NCBI GenBank assembly: GCA_014239155.1 | Contig: JAAZZQ010000060.1 | Span: 248,001-312,000, forward strand | DNA from: Lachnospiraceae bacterium | Lineage (GTDB): Bacteria > Bacillota > Clostridia > Lachnospirales > Lachnospiraceae | Direction: 5' to 3' | DNA: 64,000 nucleotides | Shown here: positions 47,605 through 55,396 of the stretch, one piece after another | Position numbering within the stretch: the first letter of the stretch is position 1 | How the letters are laid out: each line of letters opens with the position of its first letter | Position numbers and translations under genes: made by a program | Notes under the pieces: model-generated | What the model was told of the DNA's origin: nothing | The model's input: the letters and a program-made list of their open reading frames with translations, nothing else | Database searches by the model: none

Positions 47605-47632
47605 TTGACAAATATTTTTATAAGGGTAAAAT
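47605..47632 (+). promoter_or_regulatory. Promoter for the first immunity-like genes
   Basis: TTGACA at 47605-47610, 16 bases, TAAAAT at 47627-47632. The 25 bases at 47589-47613 are identical to 57645-57669, upstream of another island gene, and both lie shortly after a double-hairpin repeat. Confidence 0.65.
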
Positions 47633-47781
47633 TAATGTTAGAATATTGTAAAAATATAGTTTTAGAAGGATTTGAACATGACAGAATATGCAAAATGTTG
47701 TATTAAAGTGAAGGGATAGGAGAGAATGCAGTTTGGTTGCCATAAGGATATTATTGGATTGTAGAAAGGTGAATTGTTAAT

Positions 47782-47970
47782 ATGAGATTTGGAGTGAAAA
47801 AGATAGAATATGAAAAGGATATGATTATTGTAACTAAAGATACAGAAGTTGGAACTGTCAAAGGAGTATGGAAGTATAGAGAGCAGCCTATTGCAAATAA
47901 AGATTACTTTGTAGAATTATCTTATATGAAGTTTGAAAAAAAGTTTGTACAGTTCTATGTATATTCTTAA
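47782..47970 (+). CDS. Small hypothetical protein (62 aa), immunity-island
   Basis: The protein reads MRFGVKKIEYEKDMIIV and ends FVQFYVYS; mostly predicted beta strand, basic and aromatic-rich. No signal peptide or motif. AAGGTG lies 11 bases before the ATG. It may be a full small protein or the head of a truncated immunity gene. It is followed directly by an RHS fragment. Confidence 0.45.
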   Translation: MRFGVKKIEYEKDMIIVTKDTEVGTVKGVWKYREQPIANKDYFVELSYMKFEKKFVQFYVYS

Positions 47971-48017
47971 TGCATTAATGTGCCAGGATATGGTTACATT
48001 TATTTGTTCATTGTAGT

Positions 48018-48134
48018 GATAGGTTGCGTAAGAAAATCGACCGCAATAGGACCAAGACAACATATATTTATAACATCTGTGGGAATCTTATAGAATGTAA
48101 GACAAGAAAAACAGATGAAACATTAAGAAAGTAG
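48018..48134 (+). pseudogene. RHS/YD-repeat toxin fragment
   Basis: An uninterrupted frame to TAG at 48132-48134 reads DRLRKKIDRNRTKTTYIYN followed by ICGNLIECKTRKTDET. This is the RHS/YD repeat pattern (R-x(2,4)-D-x(3)-T-x-Y-x-YD-x-x-GNL). There is no start codon or neighbouring repeat, so it is a leftover of a polymorphic toxin's C-terminal repeat region. It is the clearest sign that the genes around it derive from toxin-immunity loci. Confidence 0.65.
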
Positions 48135-48138
48135 AATA

Positions 48139-48645
48139 ATGATGAAATTTGATTACAGACATGATGATCCAGATGGATTAGTATTAATTGATGAGTATTA
48201 TTTTAATAAATTTAATGATGACATCCTCTACTCATTTGATATTTTTTTAGATTCCAAAGGAAGAACAGAGTTAATATATGATTTCCCAAACGAAAAATGG
48301 GAAGTTGTTAGAGCAAGGGAATCTGTTGCTTTTAAGGATTTTTGCAATTCTGGGAAAATGATAGTTTTTCTTGCAAATAAGAGTATAGAAAATTGTGAAA
48401 TTGATTTTATAGATGGCAAGTGTGATGCCGATATGTTTCTTAATATCCCATCAGGCAAATTGGTTTTAGTCAATGCAAGTGAATTGATTCAATGCATTTC
48501 ATATCCTGAGTTGGAAATGGAAAAGATTTTAGAAATAAATGTGGACAAAGGAGTATATGCAGTAAAAAACGATGGGATTAAAAAAATCAGTTGTTATAAA
48601 AATGCTTTTAAGAAATCAGTATTCAACAATTTTTTAGAATTATAA
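48139..48645 (+). CDS. Hypothetical protein, immunity-like (168 aa)
   Basis: An acidic, aromatic-rich cytoplasmic protein without signal peptide or membrane segment. It is mostly beta in the first half (LVLIDEYYFNKFNDDILYSFDIFLDSKGR) and has a predicted C-terminal helix-strand unit. No family recognised. Its position directly after an RHS-repeat fragment (4 bases) is where the immunity gene of an RHS toxin would lie. Two ATGs in tandem (48139, 48142) leave the start slightly open. Confidence 0.55.
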   Translation: MMKFDYRHDDPDGLVLIDEYYFNKFNDDILYSFDIFLDSKGRTELIYDFPNEKWEVVRARESVAFKDFCNSGKMIVFLANKSIENCEIDFIDGKCDADMFLNIPSGKLVLVNASELIQCISYPELEMEKILEINVDKGVYAVKNDGIKKISCYKNAFKKSVFNNFLEL

Positions 48646-48867
48646 ATAAAAGTGATTAATTTTTACTATCCATAGTTTGCTCTACTTTTAAGAAAAATTT
48701 CAGCAATTTAACAGAATCTTAAATTTTCAAAGTAAAGACTTTAGATGAACAAGCGTGCAAAGTAAAGATTGCGTCATAAGATGGAGGGAACGGAAAGCTT
48801 GTATTTTTATTTCTGCAAGTAATGAGTCAAGCGGCTGCGAGGCAGACATTGTGGATTTTAAGAAAGC

Positions 48868-49653
48868 ATGGTGGGAAAGATGGAGAAAGTAAAACTGTTA
48901 ATAGAAAGTGATAGATTTATTGAAGTGGACAATCCATTTGGAGAAAAAAGTACAGATTATATATGTAAAAATACGTTTGTTTTTGAAAAAGGAAAGATTT
49001 ATGGAATTATTTGTGAGCATGGTGCCGGAGGGGAGTCAATTGCACGGCTTTTATCTAATACAACACCATTGAAGGGGGAAAAGGTATTCGTAGATGATGT
49101 CGAAATAGGAGCGTCAACAATAGAAAAACTTGGTTGGTATTTGGGAAAAGTATTATATTCGCGAGGGTTAATAAAAAGAGAACTAAGCTTTAGACAAGCA
49201 TTGGAAATGGCGATTAAAGAACAGCATTATTATGAAAAGATAAGGCCAAGGAGGCTGCCAACGCGTTTGTGGGCGATTAAAGAACAGCATTATTATGAAA
49301 AGGTTGATGATATTGTAAAAGAGTTTCATTTGACGCCAAGCAGATTAGATTATAGTCTTTCGCAGAATTGCGAGTGGGAGAGATGGAGAATGTCAATGGC
49401 TATTGGATATGCTAATAATAAGAAGATCTATTGCTTTCCGTGGATGAATACATTAGAGTTTTATGATTGCTTATATAATTCTTCAGTTTTTCGTTTCTTT
49501 AAAAAGTTGACAAGAGAAGGAGCAATTATTATTTTGCCCACATCTCGAAAGGAAAATGTGAATAAGCTTGTAGATCACATTGTTCAAATTCACAATACTC
49601 GGTTTGAGCATTGTATTTCAGAAAGTGCTTATTTTAAAGAATATTTTAAATAA
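48868..49653 (+). CDS. Degenerate ABC-ATPase-like protein
   Basis: 261 residues that follow the layout of an ABC nucleotide-binding domain but without its catalytic residues. Walker A reads CEHGAGGESIARLL (no Lys), the signature region is LSQNCEWERWRMSMAIGYA, the Walker B position is IYCFPWMNT (no DE pair), and the H-loop region reads ILPTSRKENVNKLVDHI (no His). It cannot be an ordinary ATPase. It may be a regulatory or immunity-type pseudoenzyme, or a decaying gene. A 31-bp duplication inside it is listed separately. Start 48868 or 48880. Confidence 0.55.
   Translation: MVGKMEKVKLLIESDRFIEVDNPFGEKSTDYICKNTFVFEKGKIYGIICEHGAGGESIARLLSNTTPLKGEKVFVDDVEIGASTIEKLGWYLGKVLYSRGLIKRELSFRQALEMAIKEQHYYEKIRPRRLPTRLWAIKEQHYYEKVDDIVKEFHLTPSRLDYSLSQNCEWERWRMSMAIGYANNKKIYCFPWMNTLEFYDCLYNSSVFRFFKKLTREGAIIILPTSRKENVNKLVDHIVQIHNTRFEHCISESAYFKEYFK
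49209..49302 (+). repeat. 31-bp direct repeat flanking a GC-rich 32-bp insert
   Basis: The same 31 bases (encoding AIKEQHYYEK) occur at 49209-49239 and 49272-49302. The 32 bases between are clearly GC-richer and read KAKEAANAFVG in another frame. The 63-bp addition is a multiple of three, so the host frame stays open. It looks like capture of a foreign fragment with duplication of the target. Confidence 0.75.
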
Positions 49654-49860
49654 TACAAACCATATTGGATTATTTATGGAATTATAAAGTTACTACGATC
49701 ATACGTTTATTTTATCAATTTTATCTGTCTATATGATACTAAAATCAGATGAGTTAAATGATTATACTACAGAATATAACGTTGGTAGAATTAGTATAAA
49801 TAATTTTTGTCTACTATATAAATGGAAAGGAATTGTCACATAGATGAAGGAGAATTCTAA

Positions 49861-50268
49861 ATGAACATTTTTGAACTGCCTAAATATCAATGGTTGGATT
49901 ATATGGAGCGAATTATAGAAAATATAGGATTGAGCGAAATTTCTATAATACAAAATAGTCATATGATATTTGAATTTTTGAGTTGTTATAATGGAAAGTT
50001 ATATGCACATTTGGAATGTAGTGGTATTCTCAAATGCTGTATTGAGAGTCAAGCGCATGAAGATGAAGAATTTACTTATTTTATAGCAGATATTTTTGTT
50101 AAAGAATTAAACAAAGATGAAATGGAAAGTTCTTTAAAATATTACAAGTATGGATATAATGTTAATTTGTCTCAAGTACATAAATTATATCTAGTTTCGA
50201 TTATTGGCAGTTTTATTTGCCTTGATATTATCTGTGAAAAATTTGGATTAACTAAAGTAACGCAATAA
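49861..50268 (+). CDS. Hypothetical protein, immunity-like (135 aa)
   Basis: A small acidic alpha/beta protein. The centre NGKLYAHLECSGILKCCIESQ followed by FIADIFVKEL resembles the beta-sheet core of several small immunity families, but I cannot assign one. No signal peptide. GAAGGAG precedes the ATG. It lies among same-strand singletons with separate ribosome binding sites. Confidence 0.5.
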   Translation: MNIFELPKYQWLDYMERIIENIGLSEISIIQNSHMIFEFLSCYNGKLYAHLECSGILKCCIESQAHEDEEFTYFIADIFVKELNKDEMESSLKYYKYGYNVNLSQVHKLYLVSIIGSFICLDIICEKFGLTKVTQ

Positions 50269-50406
50269 AACATTTATTATCTTTGTGGGTATGTATTTAA
50301 AAATATTATAGGTATTACAAACGAAGAAGGAAATCACACAAATATAGACAAATGGAGCAGGATTTATAATGGGCAGAAGGAACAAGGACTTAGGAGGAAA
50401 TAGAAA

Positions 50407-50847
50407 ATGACAGAATGTTTCGCATTGATAAAGAAAGATTATAAAGAAGTGTGCAGAAAGTATATGTCTATTACAGGAGTTGAAGATGCGATATATAAAG
50501 CAGAATTGATTATTTGTGATGATATATGGTTTGAAAATAGAAATGGTTGGTGTTTGATGTCATTATGGTATGATGATGAAATTGCAGAAGAGATATTGCT
50601 GGAGTTGTCAGATGGAAACAAACTACTGTATTTTTTTAGTGATGATGTGCAACTGGACTGTGAGTTTCTTGTAATTGATAACAGACGAGTAATTAGAAAA
50701 AAATATATTTGTTTTGATTTACCTGAGTTAAATTGTGATGAAGGGCATCTAAAAGTAGAGGAAAAAATAGAGTTTTTGTATTGGAATGATATAGATTATT
50801 TTGTTAACATCGCAAGAGAAGATCCTGAAAAATTATTTGAAAGCTGA
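50407..50847 (+). CDS. Hypothetical protein, immunity-like (146 aa)
   Basis: An acidic, cytoplasmic protein with Trp- and Tyr-rich strands (IICDDIWFENRNGWCLMSLWYDDE) and a C-terminal segment ending FVNIAREDPEKLFES. No family recognised. TAGGAGG precedes the ATG. It is 17 bases before the pentapeptide-repeat gene and is likely co-transcribed with it. Confidence 0.5.
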   Translation: MTECFALIKKDYKEVCRKYMSITGVEDAIYKAELIICDDIWFENRNGWCLMSLWYDDEIAEEILLELSDGNKLLYFFSDDVQLDCEFLVIDNRRVIRKKYICFDLPELNCDEGHLKVEEKIEFLYWNDIDYFVNIAREDPEKLFES

Positions 50848-50864
50848 CTTGAGGAAATAGTGCC

Positions 50865-51314
50865 ATGATTAAAATTAATAGAGAGCATGAAAAAACTTTA
50901 GTGTTAAATATATCAACATTGAAACAAGTACATTTGGAAGGAGTGAGTTTTCACCGTTGTTTTTTGAATAAATTAGATTTTGGTGGTTCTGTTCTGACTA
51001 ATATAGATTTTAGATCTGCGGAAATGAATAATGCTAAGTTTGTGTCAGTATTGTTTATAAGGTGCAAGTTAATAATGGTGGAGTCGAAATCAGCCTGCTA
51101 TAATACATGTAGTTTTAAGGACACATTGTTATTTTACAGCGATTTTAGTGAATCTTCTTTTAGAGATGCAGATTTGTCTGGAGCAATCATTAAAGAAGTG
51201 ATATTTAGAAATTGTGATTTAAGGGGATCAAATTTATCTTGTGAGGGATTAGAAACTTGTAATTTTGAAGGCGCTATATATGATAATTCAACAATATGGC
51301 ATAAAAATATATAA
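50865..51314 (+). CDS. Pentapeptide-repeat protein
   Basis: 149 residues. Repeats of the A(D/N)LXX type run from about residue 25 to 140: LNKLDFGGSVLTNIDF, AEMNNAKFV, SDFSESSFRDADLSGAII, CDLRGSNLSCEGL and CNFEGAIY. These build a right-handed beta-helix. Some pentapeptide proteins shield DNA gyrase; in toxin-immunity loci they also occur as immunity proteins. The length is short for a gyrase mimic. GAGGAAA precedes the ATG. Confidence 0.75.
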   Translation: MIKINREHEKTLVLNISTLKQVHLEGVSFHRCFLNKLDFGGSVLTNIDFRSAEMNNAKFVSVLFIRCKLIMVESKSACYNTCSFKDTLLFYSDFSESSFRDADLSGAIIKEVIFRNCDLRGSNLSCEGLETCNFEGAIYDNSTIWHKNI

Positions 51315-51358
51315 TGTCTTGTGTGCAGGGTATTATTTAAAATTTTTTGGAGGTATTT

Positions 51359-51886
51359 ATGAAAACAGTTAAAGATTATTTTAGCCAGTTTTATTCAGAA
51401 ATAGAAAAATATGAACAAGGGATTCATGTGCTAAATAATGGGATAACAGAGGAAGAATTAACAGATTTTGAGATAAGATATAATATCTATTTGCCTTTCT
51501 ATTATAGAGAATGGTTAAAATTGAATAACGGAGGAGAATTATTTGCCACACCGGCTGGAACTGTATTGAAAAGGGTTCGGGGAAATGAGGAGAGTGAATT
51601 TGGATCATATTTGGAAAATAATTTTGATCCAAATAAGCGATGGCCTCAAATGTCAAATTATTTGTTTATTATTGCAAAAGAATGTACTGGAGATGCCGTC
51701 GGTTTTGACTTGAGACATACGAATCGATATGATGGTGTTATTATTTTTGGGGATCATGAAACGGGAAAGGTTAGTAAAAGGTGGGGTAGTTTGGCGCAAT
51801 GGTTAGATTATGAAATGGAAATTGGAAAAAGCTTAGTGAATTATGATGGGAGTGAAAGCGATTATTTTGATTTTTTAAATGAGTAA
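51359..51886 (+). CDS. SMI1/KNR4 (SUKH) family immunity-type protein
   Basis: 175 residues. The SUKH core is clear: GITEEELTDFEIRYNIYLPFYYREWLKLNNGGELF, then a strand-rich middle (LFIIAKECTGDAVGFDLRHTN) and GVIIFGDHETG near the end. SUKH proteins are the commonest immunity proteins of bacterial polymorphic toxins, often against nuclease toxins. No toxin is adjacent. The ATG at 51359 follows GGAGG at 51349-51353. Confidence 0.85.
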   Translation: MKTVKDYFSQFYSEIEKYEQGIHVLNNGITEEELTDFEIRYNIYLPFYYREWLKLNNGGELFATPAGTVLKRVRGNEESEFGSYLENNFDPNKRWPQMSNYLFIIAKECTGDAVGFDLRHTNRYDGVIIFGDHETGKVSKRWGSLAQWLDYEMEIGKSLVNYDGSESDYFDFLNE

Positions 51887-51952
51887 AAATCGGCGTCTAT
51901 TTTATGGCGGCACGCAAAGTACTGACAATTCGTTGTAAATGAGGGGAGGAAA

Positions 51953-52358
51953 ATGAAATATTTTTATTAAAAGTGGATGCAGAAAAGAATTGGTATGAAT
52001 TGGACGATGATAATTATGCCAATAGGCAGATAGCTTTGGACGAATTTAATGAATTCATATTTCATGCTTAGAAGACTGGCTGGCAGAAGGAGAGATTAGT
52101 GAAAGAGAAATAGAGGACTGGAAAGAAGAGGAATGGCTTGTTGACTTGACAAAAGAAGAATTTGAAAATCTATGGCAATCTATTATAAAAAAATATGAGA
52201 AGCAATGGAAGAAAGTGAAAAAGAGATACCCTATTGGAACTATTGTGCGAGGGATAAACAGTTATATTTACCCGCAGGGAACAATTATTACAGGTGAAAA
52301 TTTTTTGGCGGTATATACAGGAGATGAACCATTTTACATAGCATTCCGATATCGATAG
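51953..52358 (+). pseudogene. Frameshifted hypothetical immunity-type gene
   Basis: The only ATG, behind GGGGAGGA, runs MKYFY into a stop. One frame over, LLKVDAEKNWYELDDDN continues to about 52070, and in a third frame the text resumes as CLEDWLAEGEISEREIEDW through LTKEEFENLW to RYR at the TAG (52356-52358). Joined, it gives a plausible acidic protein of about 135 residues with two frameshifts. The last 70 codons form an open frame but lack a sensible start. Confidence 0.65.
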
Positions 52359-52391
52359 GAAATTTTATTATTTTTTTCTTCCATAAGGAAT

Positions 52392-52477
52392 CGAGTAGGG
52401 AAGTTTTATCTTCCCTACTTGCGCGCTGGACGTCCGTCAGCTTTGCTGGCATATTTCATTTGGACGCCCATGTGCAT
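52392..52477 (-). repeat. Double-hairpin repeat, copy C
   Basis: A well-preserved copy in minus orientation: GGGCGTCC...GGACGTCC around GCCAGC/GCTGAC, then GCGCGC and a second hairpin AGTAGGGAAG/CTTCCCTACT. It lies between the frameshifted gene and the thrS terminator. Confidence 0.85.
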
Positions 52478-52488
52478 AAAAAGACTGA

Positions 52489-52511
52489 GGGGCAAGAGAT
52501 AAGATTGCCCC
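52489..52511 (-). terminator. Rho-independent terminator of thrS
   Basis: GGGGCAA at 52489-52495 pairs with TTGCCCC at 52505-52511. On the minus strand the hairpin is followed by TCAGTCTTTTT. It begins 6 bases after the thrS stop. Confidence 0.8.
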
Positions 52512-52516
52512 TTTAT

Positions 52517-54274
52517 TCAAGACCTTATGAATGAGATTAGCTCATTTAATTTCATTTCTCCCAGTTCTTGCTTATCAAATGTAGCATCACGTTGTCTGAC
52601 GGAAACTGTTCTATTCCGTTGTTCTTTTTCTCCGACGATTATGATATACGGAATTTTCTCCATGCGTGCTTCCCTGATTTTGTATCCCAGCTTTTCATCC
52701 CGTTCATCAATAGCTACTCGAAATTCCTGCTGGCGTAACGCCTGTGCAACAGTTTTGGCATAGTCGATATATTTATCAGACACTGCCAGAATTTTAATTT
52801 GTACAGGGGATAACCATACCGGAAATTTGCCGGCATAATGTTCAATCAATATTCCAAGAAATCGCTCAATAGAACCAAATACAACACGATGGAGCATAAT
52901 GGGACGATGCTTTTGTGCGTCTGAACCAATATATTCCAGTTGAAATCTCTGTGGAAGTTGAAAATCAAGTTGAATCGTTCCGCACTGCCAAGTTCTTCCA
53001 ATGCAGTCCTTCAAATGAAAATCAAGTTTAGGACCATAAAATGCACCTTCTCCTTCATTGATTGTATAGGATTTATGCATCTGCGTAACAGCTTCTTTCA
53101 ATGCGTTTGTAGCAAGTTCCCATTCTTTATCGCTGCCTATGGAATTTTCAGGTCTTGTAGATAGCTCTATTTCATAAGAAAACCCAAATTTTTGGTAAAA
53201 CTCATCGATCAATTTCATAACCCCTTGAATTTCATCTGTCACTTGGTCTTCCCGCATGAAAATATGGGCATCATCCTGTGTACAGCAGCGGACTCGCATA
53301 AGCCCATGTAAGGTTCCGGACTTTTCATTCCGATGGATCATTCCTAATTCACTCATGCGAATAGGGAACTCTTTGTAAGAATGGGGTTCGCTTTTATACA
53401 CTAACATACCGCCTGGACAGCTCATGGGTTTGATTGCGTAATCTTCTCCATCTACCGTAAGGGTATACATGCTGTTCCTGTAGTGTTCCCAATGCCCCGA
53501 AGTCTCCCATAACTGTCGGTTTAACATAATAGGCGTTGAGATTTCCTGATATCCTTCTCTGGAGTGTATTTTTCGCCAATAATCAATTAATATATTTTTT
53601 AGTATGACTCCTTTGGGCAGAAAAAATGGTAGTCCAGGTCCTTCCTCAGCCAGCATAAATAACTGTAGTTCCCTTCCAATTTTACGATGATCCCTTGCCT
53701 TTGCTTCCTCAAGCATATGCAGATATTTTTCCAATTCGGAAACCTTTGGAAAGGAAATGCCATAAATTCTTGTAAGCATTTTGTTATTTTCATCTTCCCG
53801 CCAATACGCTCCGGCAATAGAAAGCAGTTTGAGCGCTTTAATCTGACATACGTTGGATAAATGTGGACCTGAACAAAATTCTTCATAATCTCCTTGCTTG
53901 TAAAAACTGATTGGTTCCTCTTCATCAAGTCCCCTGATTAGTTCAAGTTTATACACTTCTTCGCGGCTTTCCATATATGCAATGGCATCCTTTCGTGTCC
54001 TTTGGCTTACATGGAGGGGATGGGATTCTTTTACAATTTTTTGCATCTCTTTTTCCACAGCCGCCAAATGTTCTTTTGTAAATGAAAAAGAAAACGCAAA
54101 GTCGTAATAAAAACCATTCTTGGTTGCTGGGCCTATGGCACATTTTGTATCTGGATACAAACGCTTTATTGCTTGTGCGAGGACATGGGCGCTTGTATGC
54201 CAGAACGCTTTCTTCCCCTCCTGTTCTTCAAAACTCATTTCTACAATGTCTCCGTTTTTTTGCAAAATCTTCAT
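52517..54274 (-). CDS. thrS: Threonyl-tRNA synthetase lacking the TGS domain
   Basis: 585 residues. The editing domain is intact: HTSAHVLAQA gives the HxxxH pair, and FCSGPHL the Cys-His. So is the class II core: MSCPGGM zinc Cys, the motif 2 region ELGMIHRNEKSGTLHGLMRVRCCTQDDAHIF, and motif 3 LHRVVFGSIERFLGIL. The anticodon domain is at the C-terminus. The protein begins about 20 residues before the editing domain, so the usual N-terminal TGS domain (about 60 residues) is absent. The ATG at 54274 follows AGGAGC; an in-frame start at 54343 would lie inside the T-box terminator. It may be a second, starvation-induced ThrRS. Confidence 0.95.
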   Translation of the reverse strand: MKILQKNGDIVEMSFEEQEGKKAFWHTSAHVLAQAIKRLYPDTKCAIGPATKNGFYYDFAFSFSFTKEHLAAVEKEMQKIVKESHPLHVSQRTRKDAIAYMESREEVYKLELIRGLDEEEPISFYKQGDYEEFCSGPHLSNVCQIKALKLLSIAGAYWREDENNKMLTRIYGISFPKVSELEKYLHMLEEAKARDHRKIGRELQLFMLAEEGPGLPFFLPKGVILKNILIDYWRKIHSREGYQEISTPIMLNRQLWETSGHWEHYRNSMYTLTVDGEDYAIKPMSCPGGMLVYKSEPHSYKEFPIRMSELGMIHRNEKSGTLHGLMRVRCCTQDDAHIFMREDQVTDEIQGVMKLIDEFYQKFGFSYEIELSTRPENSIGSDKEWELATNALKEAVTQMHKSYTINEGEGAFYGPKLDFHLKDCIGRTWQCGTIQLDFQLPQRFQLEYIGSDAQKHRPIMLHRVVFGSIERFLGILIEHYAGKFPVWLSPVQIKILAVSDKYIDYAKTVAQALRQQEFRVAIDERDEKLGYKIREARMEKIPYIIIVGEKEQRNRTVSVRQRDATFDKQELGEMKLNELISFIRS

Positions 54275-54335
54275 ACTGTTGCTCCTTTCTTCTTTTTGGC
54301 TTTTTGCCTTTTTGGTATTGAACAACATAAGAAAA

Positions 54336-54585
54336 GCACCCATAAGACCACAAACAAATAGTCTTAAGGGTGCATTAGCACGGTTCCACCTTAACTTTTC
54401 ACTTCAGATTCTATCAAATCCTATCCTTTAACGCAGGCATACGGTAATACTTACTTTATTTCAGCATTACAGCTCAGGAATGGTTTTCGTAAATCTTTCA
54501 CATAAACAGCTTTCACCAAAATGCTATTCTCTCTGAATGTTTCTAATAAACTACTTTTTCCGTCATCGCTTTTCCTATGTTATTT
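54336..54585 (-). promoter_or_regulatory. T-box riboswitch, threonine-type, controlling thrS
   Basis: Read on the minus strand, the T-box AAGGTGGAACCGTGC lies at about 54379-54393. It is followed by a terminator hairpin (GCACCCTTAAGAC/GTCTTATGGGTGC, 54336-54373) and a T-rich tail. Upstream is a stem I region with GAGAGAA. A candidate Thr specifier ACC is at 54482-54484, within GAAAACCATTCC. Uncharged tRNA-Thr would relieve termination. Confidence 0.9.
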
Positions 54586-54590
54586 TGTAT

Positions 54591-54619
54591 ATAATAACAG
54601 GATTGTATGTATTTGTCAA
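54591..54619 (-). promoter_or_regulatory. thrS promoter
   Basis: On the minus strand: TTGACA (54619-54614), 17 bases, TATTAT (54596-54591). Transcription would begin near 54584, at the 5' edge of the T-box leader. Confidence 0.85.
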
Positions 54620-54658
54620 TATTTATGCTAATTTTGTTACAAATTATAACAGTTCGAT

Positions 54659-54795
54659 GTAACAGTTCAGCCTTTGGCTTCCTGTTACAAGCATCAAGCC
54701 GTGCATAATCGCTTCGCGATGGCTTGATGCATCTCAACTACTGCGCTTTCCCACGGACTTTGCAGCGCAGTGCAAAGTCCTGTCTGAACTGTTAC
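54659..54795. mobile_element. MITE-like element, copy 3 (137 bp, 8-bp target duplication)
   Basis: Perfect 12-bp inverted ends GTAACAGTTCAG (54659-54670) and CTGAACTGTTAC (54784-54795) are flanked by the exact duplication AGTTCGAT (54651-54658 and 54796-54803). The interior has two strong hairpins: GCATCAAGCC/GGCTTGATGC and GGACTTTGCA/TGCAAAGTCC. Non-coding. This is the best-preserved member of the family. The remaining 54804-54985 shows nothing further. Confidence 0.9.
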
Positions 54796-54985
54796 AGTTC
54801 GATAACAGTACTTTTCGCCATTGCTATTTTGTGCTATACTTATATAGAAATTAGGTTCTGTTATTTTCATTTTTTATTTTATTCTTGTAAGGTTTTAAAA
54901 TACAAGGGAAACTATGAGAGCAAACATATTTGTTATAAATTTAGTACTTTCAAGGGAATAGAAACATGTTTTTGGAGGATTGACA

Positions 54986-55339
54986 ATGGAAGATTTTTCG
55001 TTAACATTTTTTATTGCTGTAAATGCGGATGAAAAGAGTATTATAGACATTGTAAAAATACGAAAAGACTTTGGTGTAAAATCTTATGGGCGTAGTTGGA
55101 AAAGAATGACCATTGGTAGAAATAATATTGAGATAGAACAAAATGAAGACTATGATAAGAACTTGTCTTTAAACAATAAAGATGCTTTTTTATACTATCA
55201 AAGTAATATGTATTTTTATCCTTATGAGAATACCGTAACGGTTGAGGAACAGATTCAGTTGGCAAAAGATATTTGTAAGACATTGAAATTATCTGGAATT
55301 TCATCAGAGATTGTTGCGGAATTTGAAGAACTGTTATAA
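54986..55339 (+). CDS. Hypothetical protein, immunity-like (117 aa)
   Basis: Small acidic alpha/beta protein beginning MEDFSLTFFIAVNADEKS, with a basic strand (YGRSWKRMTIGRNNIEIEQ) and a C-terminal helix pair. No family recognised. The ATG at 54986 follows GGAGG at 54974-54978; the in-frame TTG at 54980 overlaps that region. The layout resembles single-domain immunity proteins, an inference from context. Confidence 0.5.
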   Translation: MEDFSLTFFIAVNADEKSIIDIVKIRKDFGVKSYGRSWKRMTIGRNNIEIEQNEDYDKNLSLNNKDAFLYYQSNMYFYPYENTVTVEEQIQLAKDICKTLKLSGISSEIVAEFEELL

Positions 55340-55396
55340 AGATTGGCAGAGGACAACTGTTAAACAAACAGGAATTTTATCTAAGGAAGAATGTTT

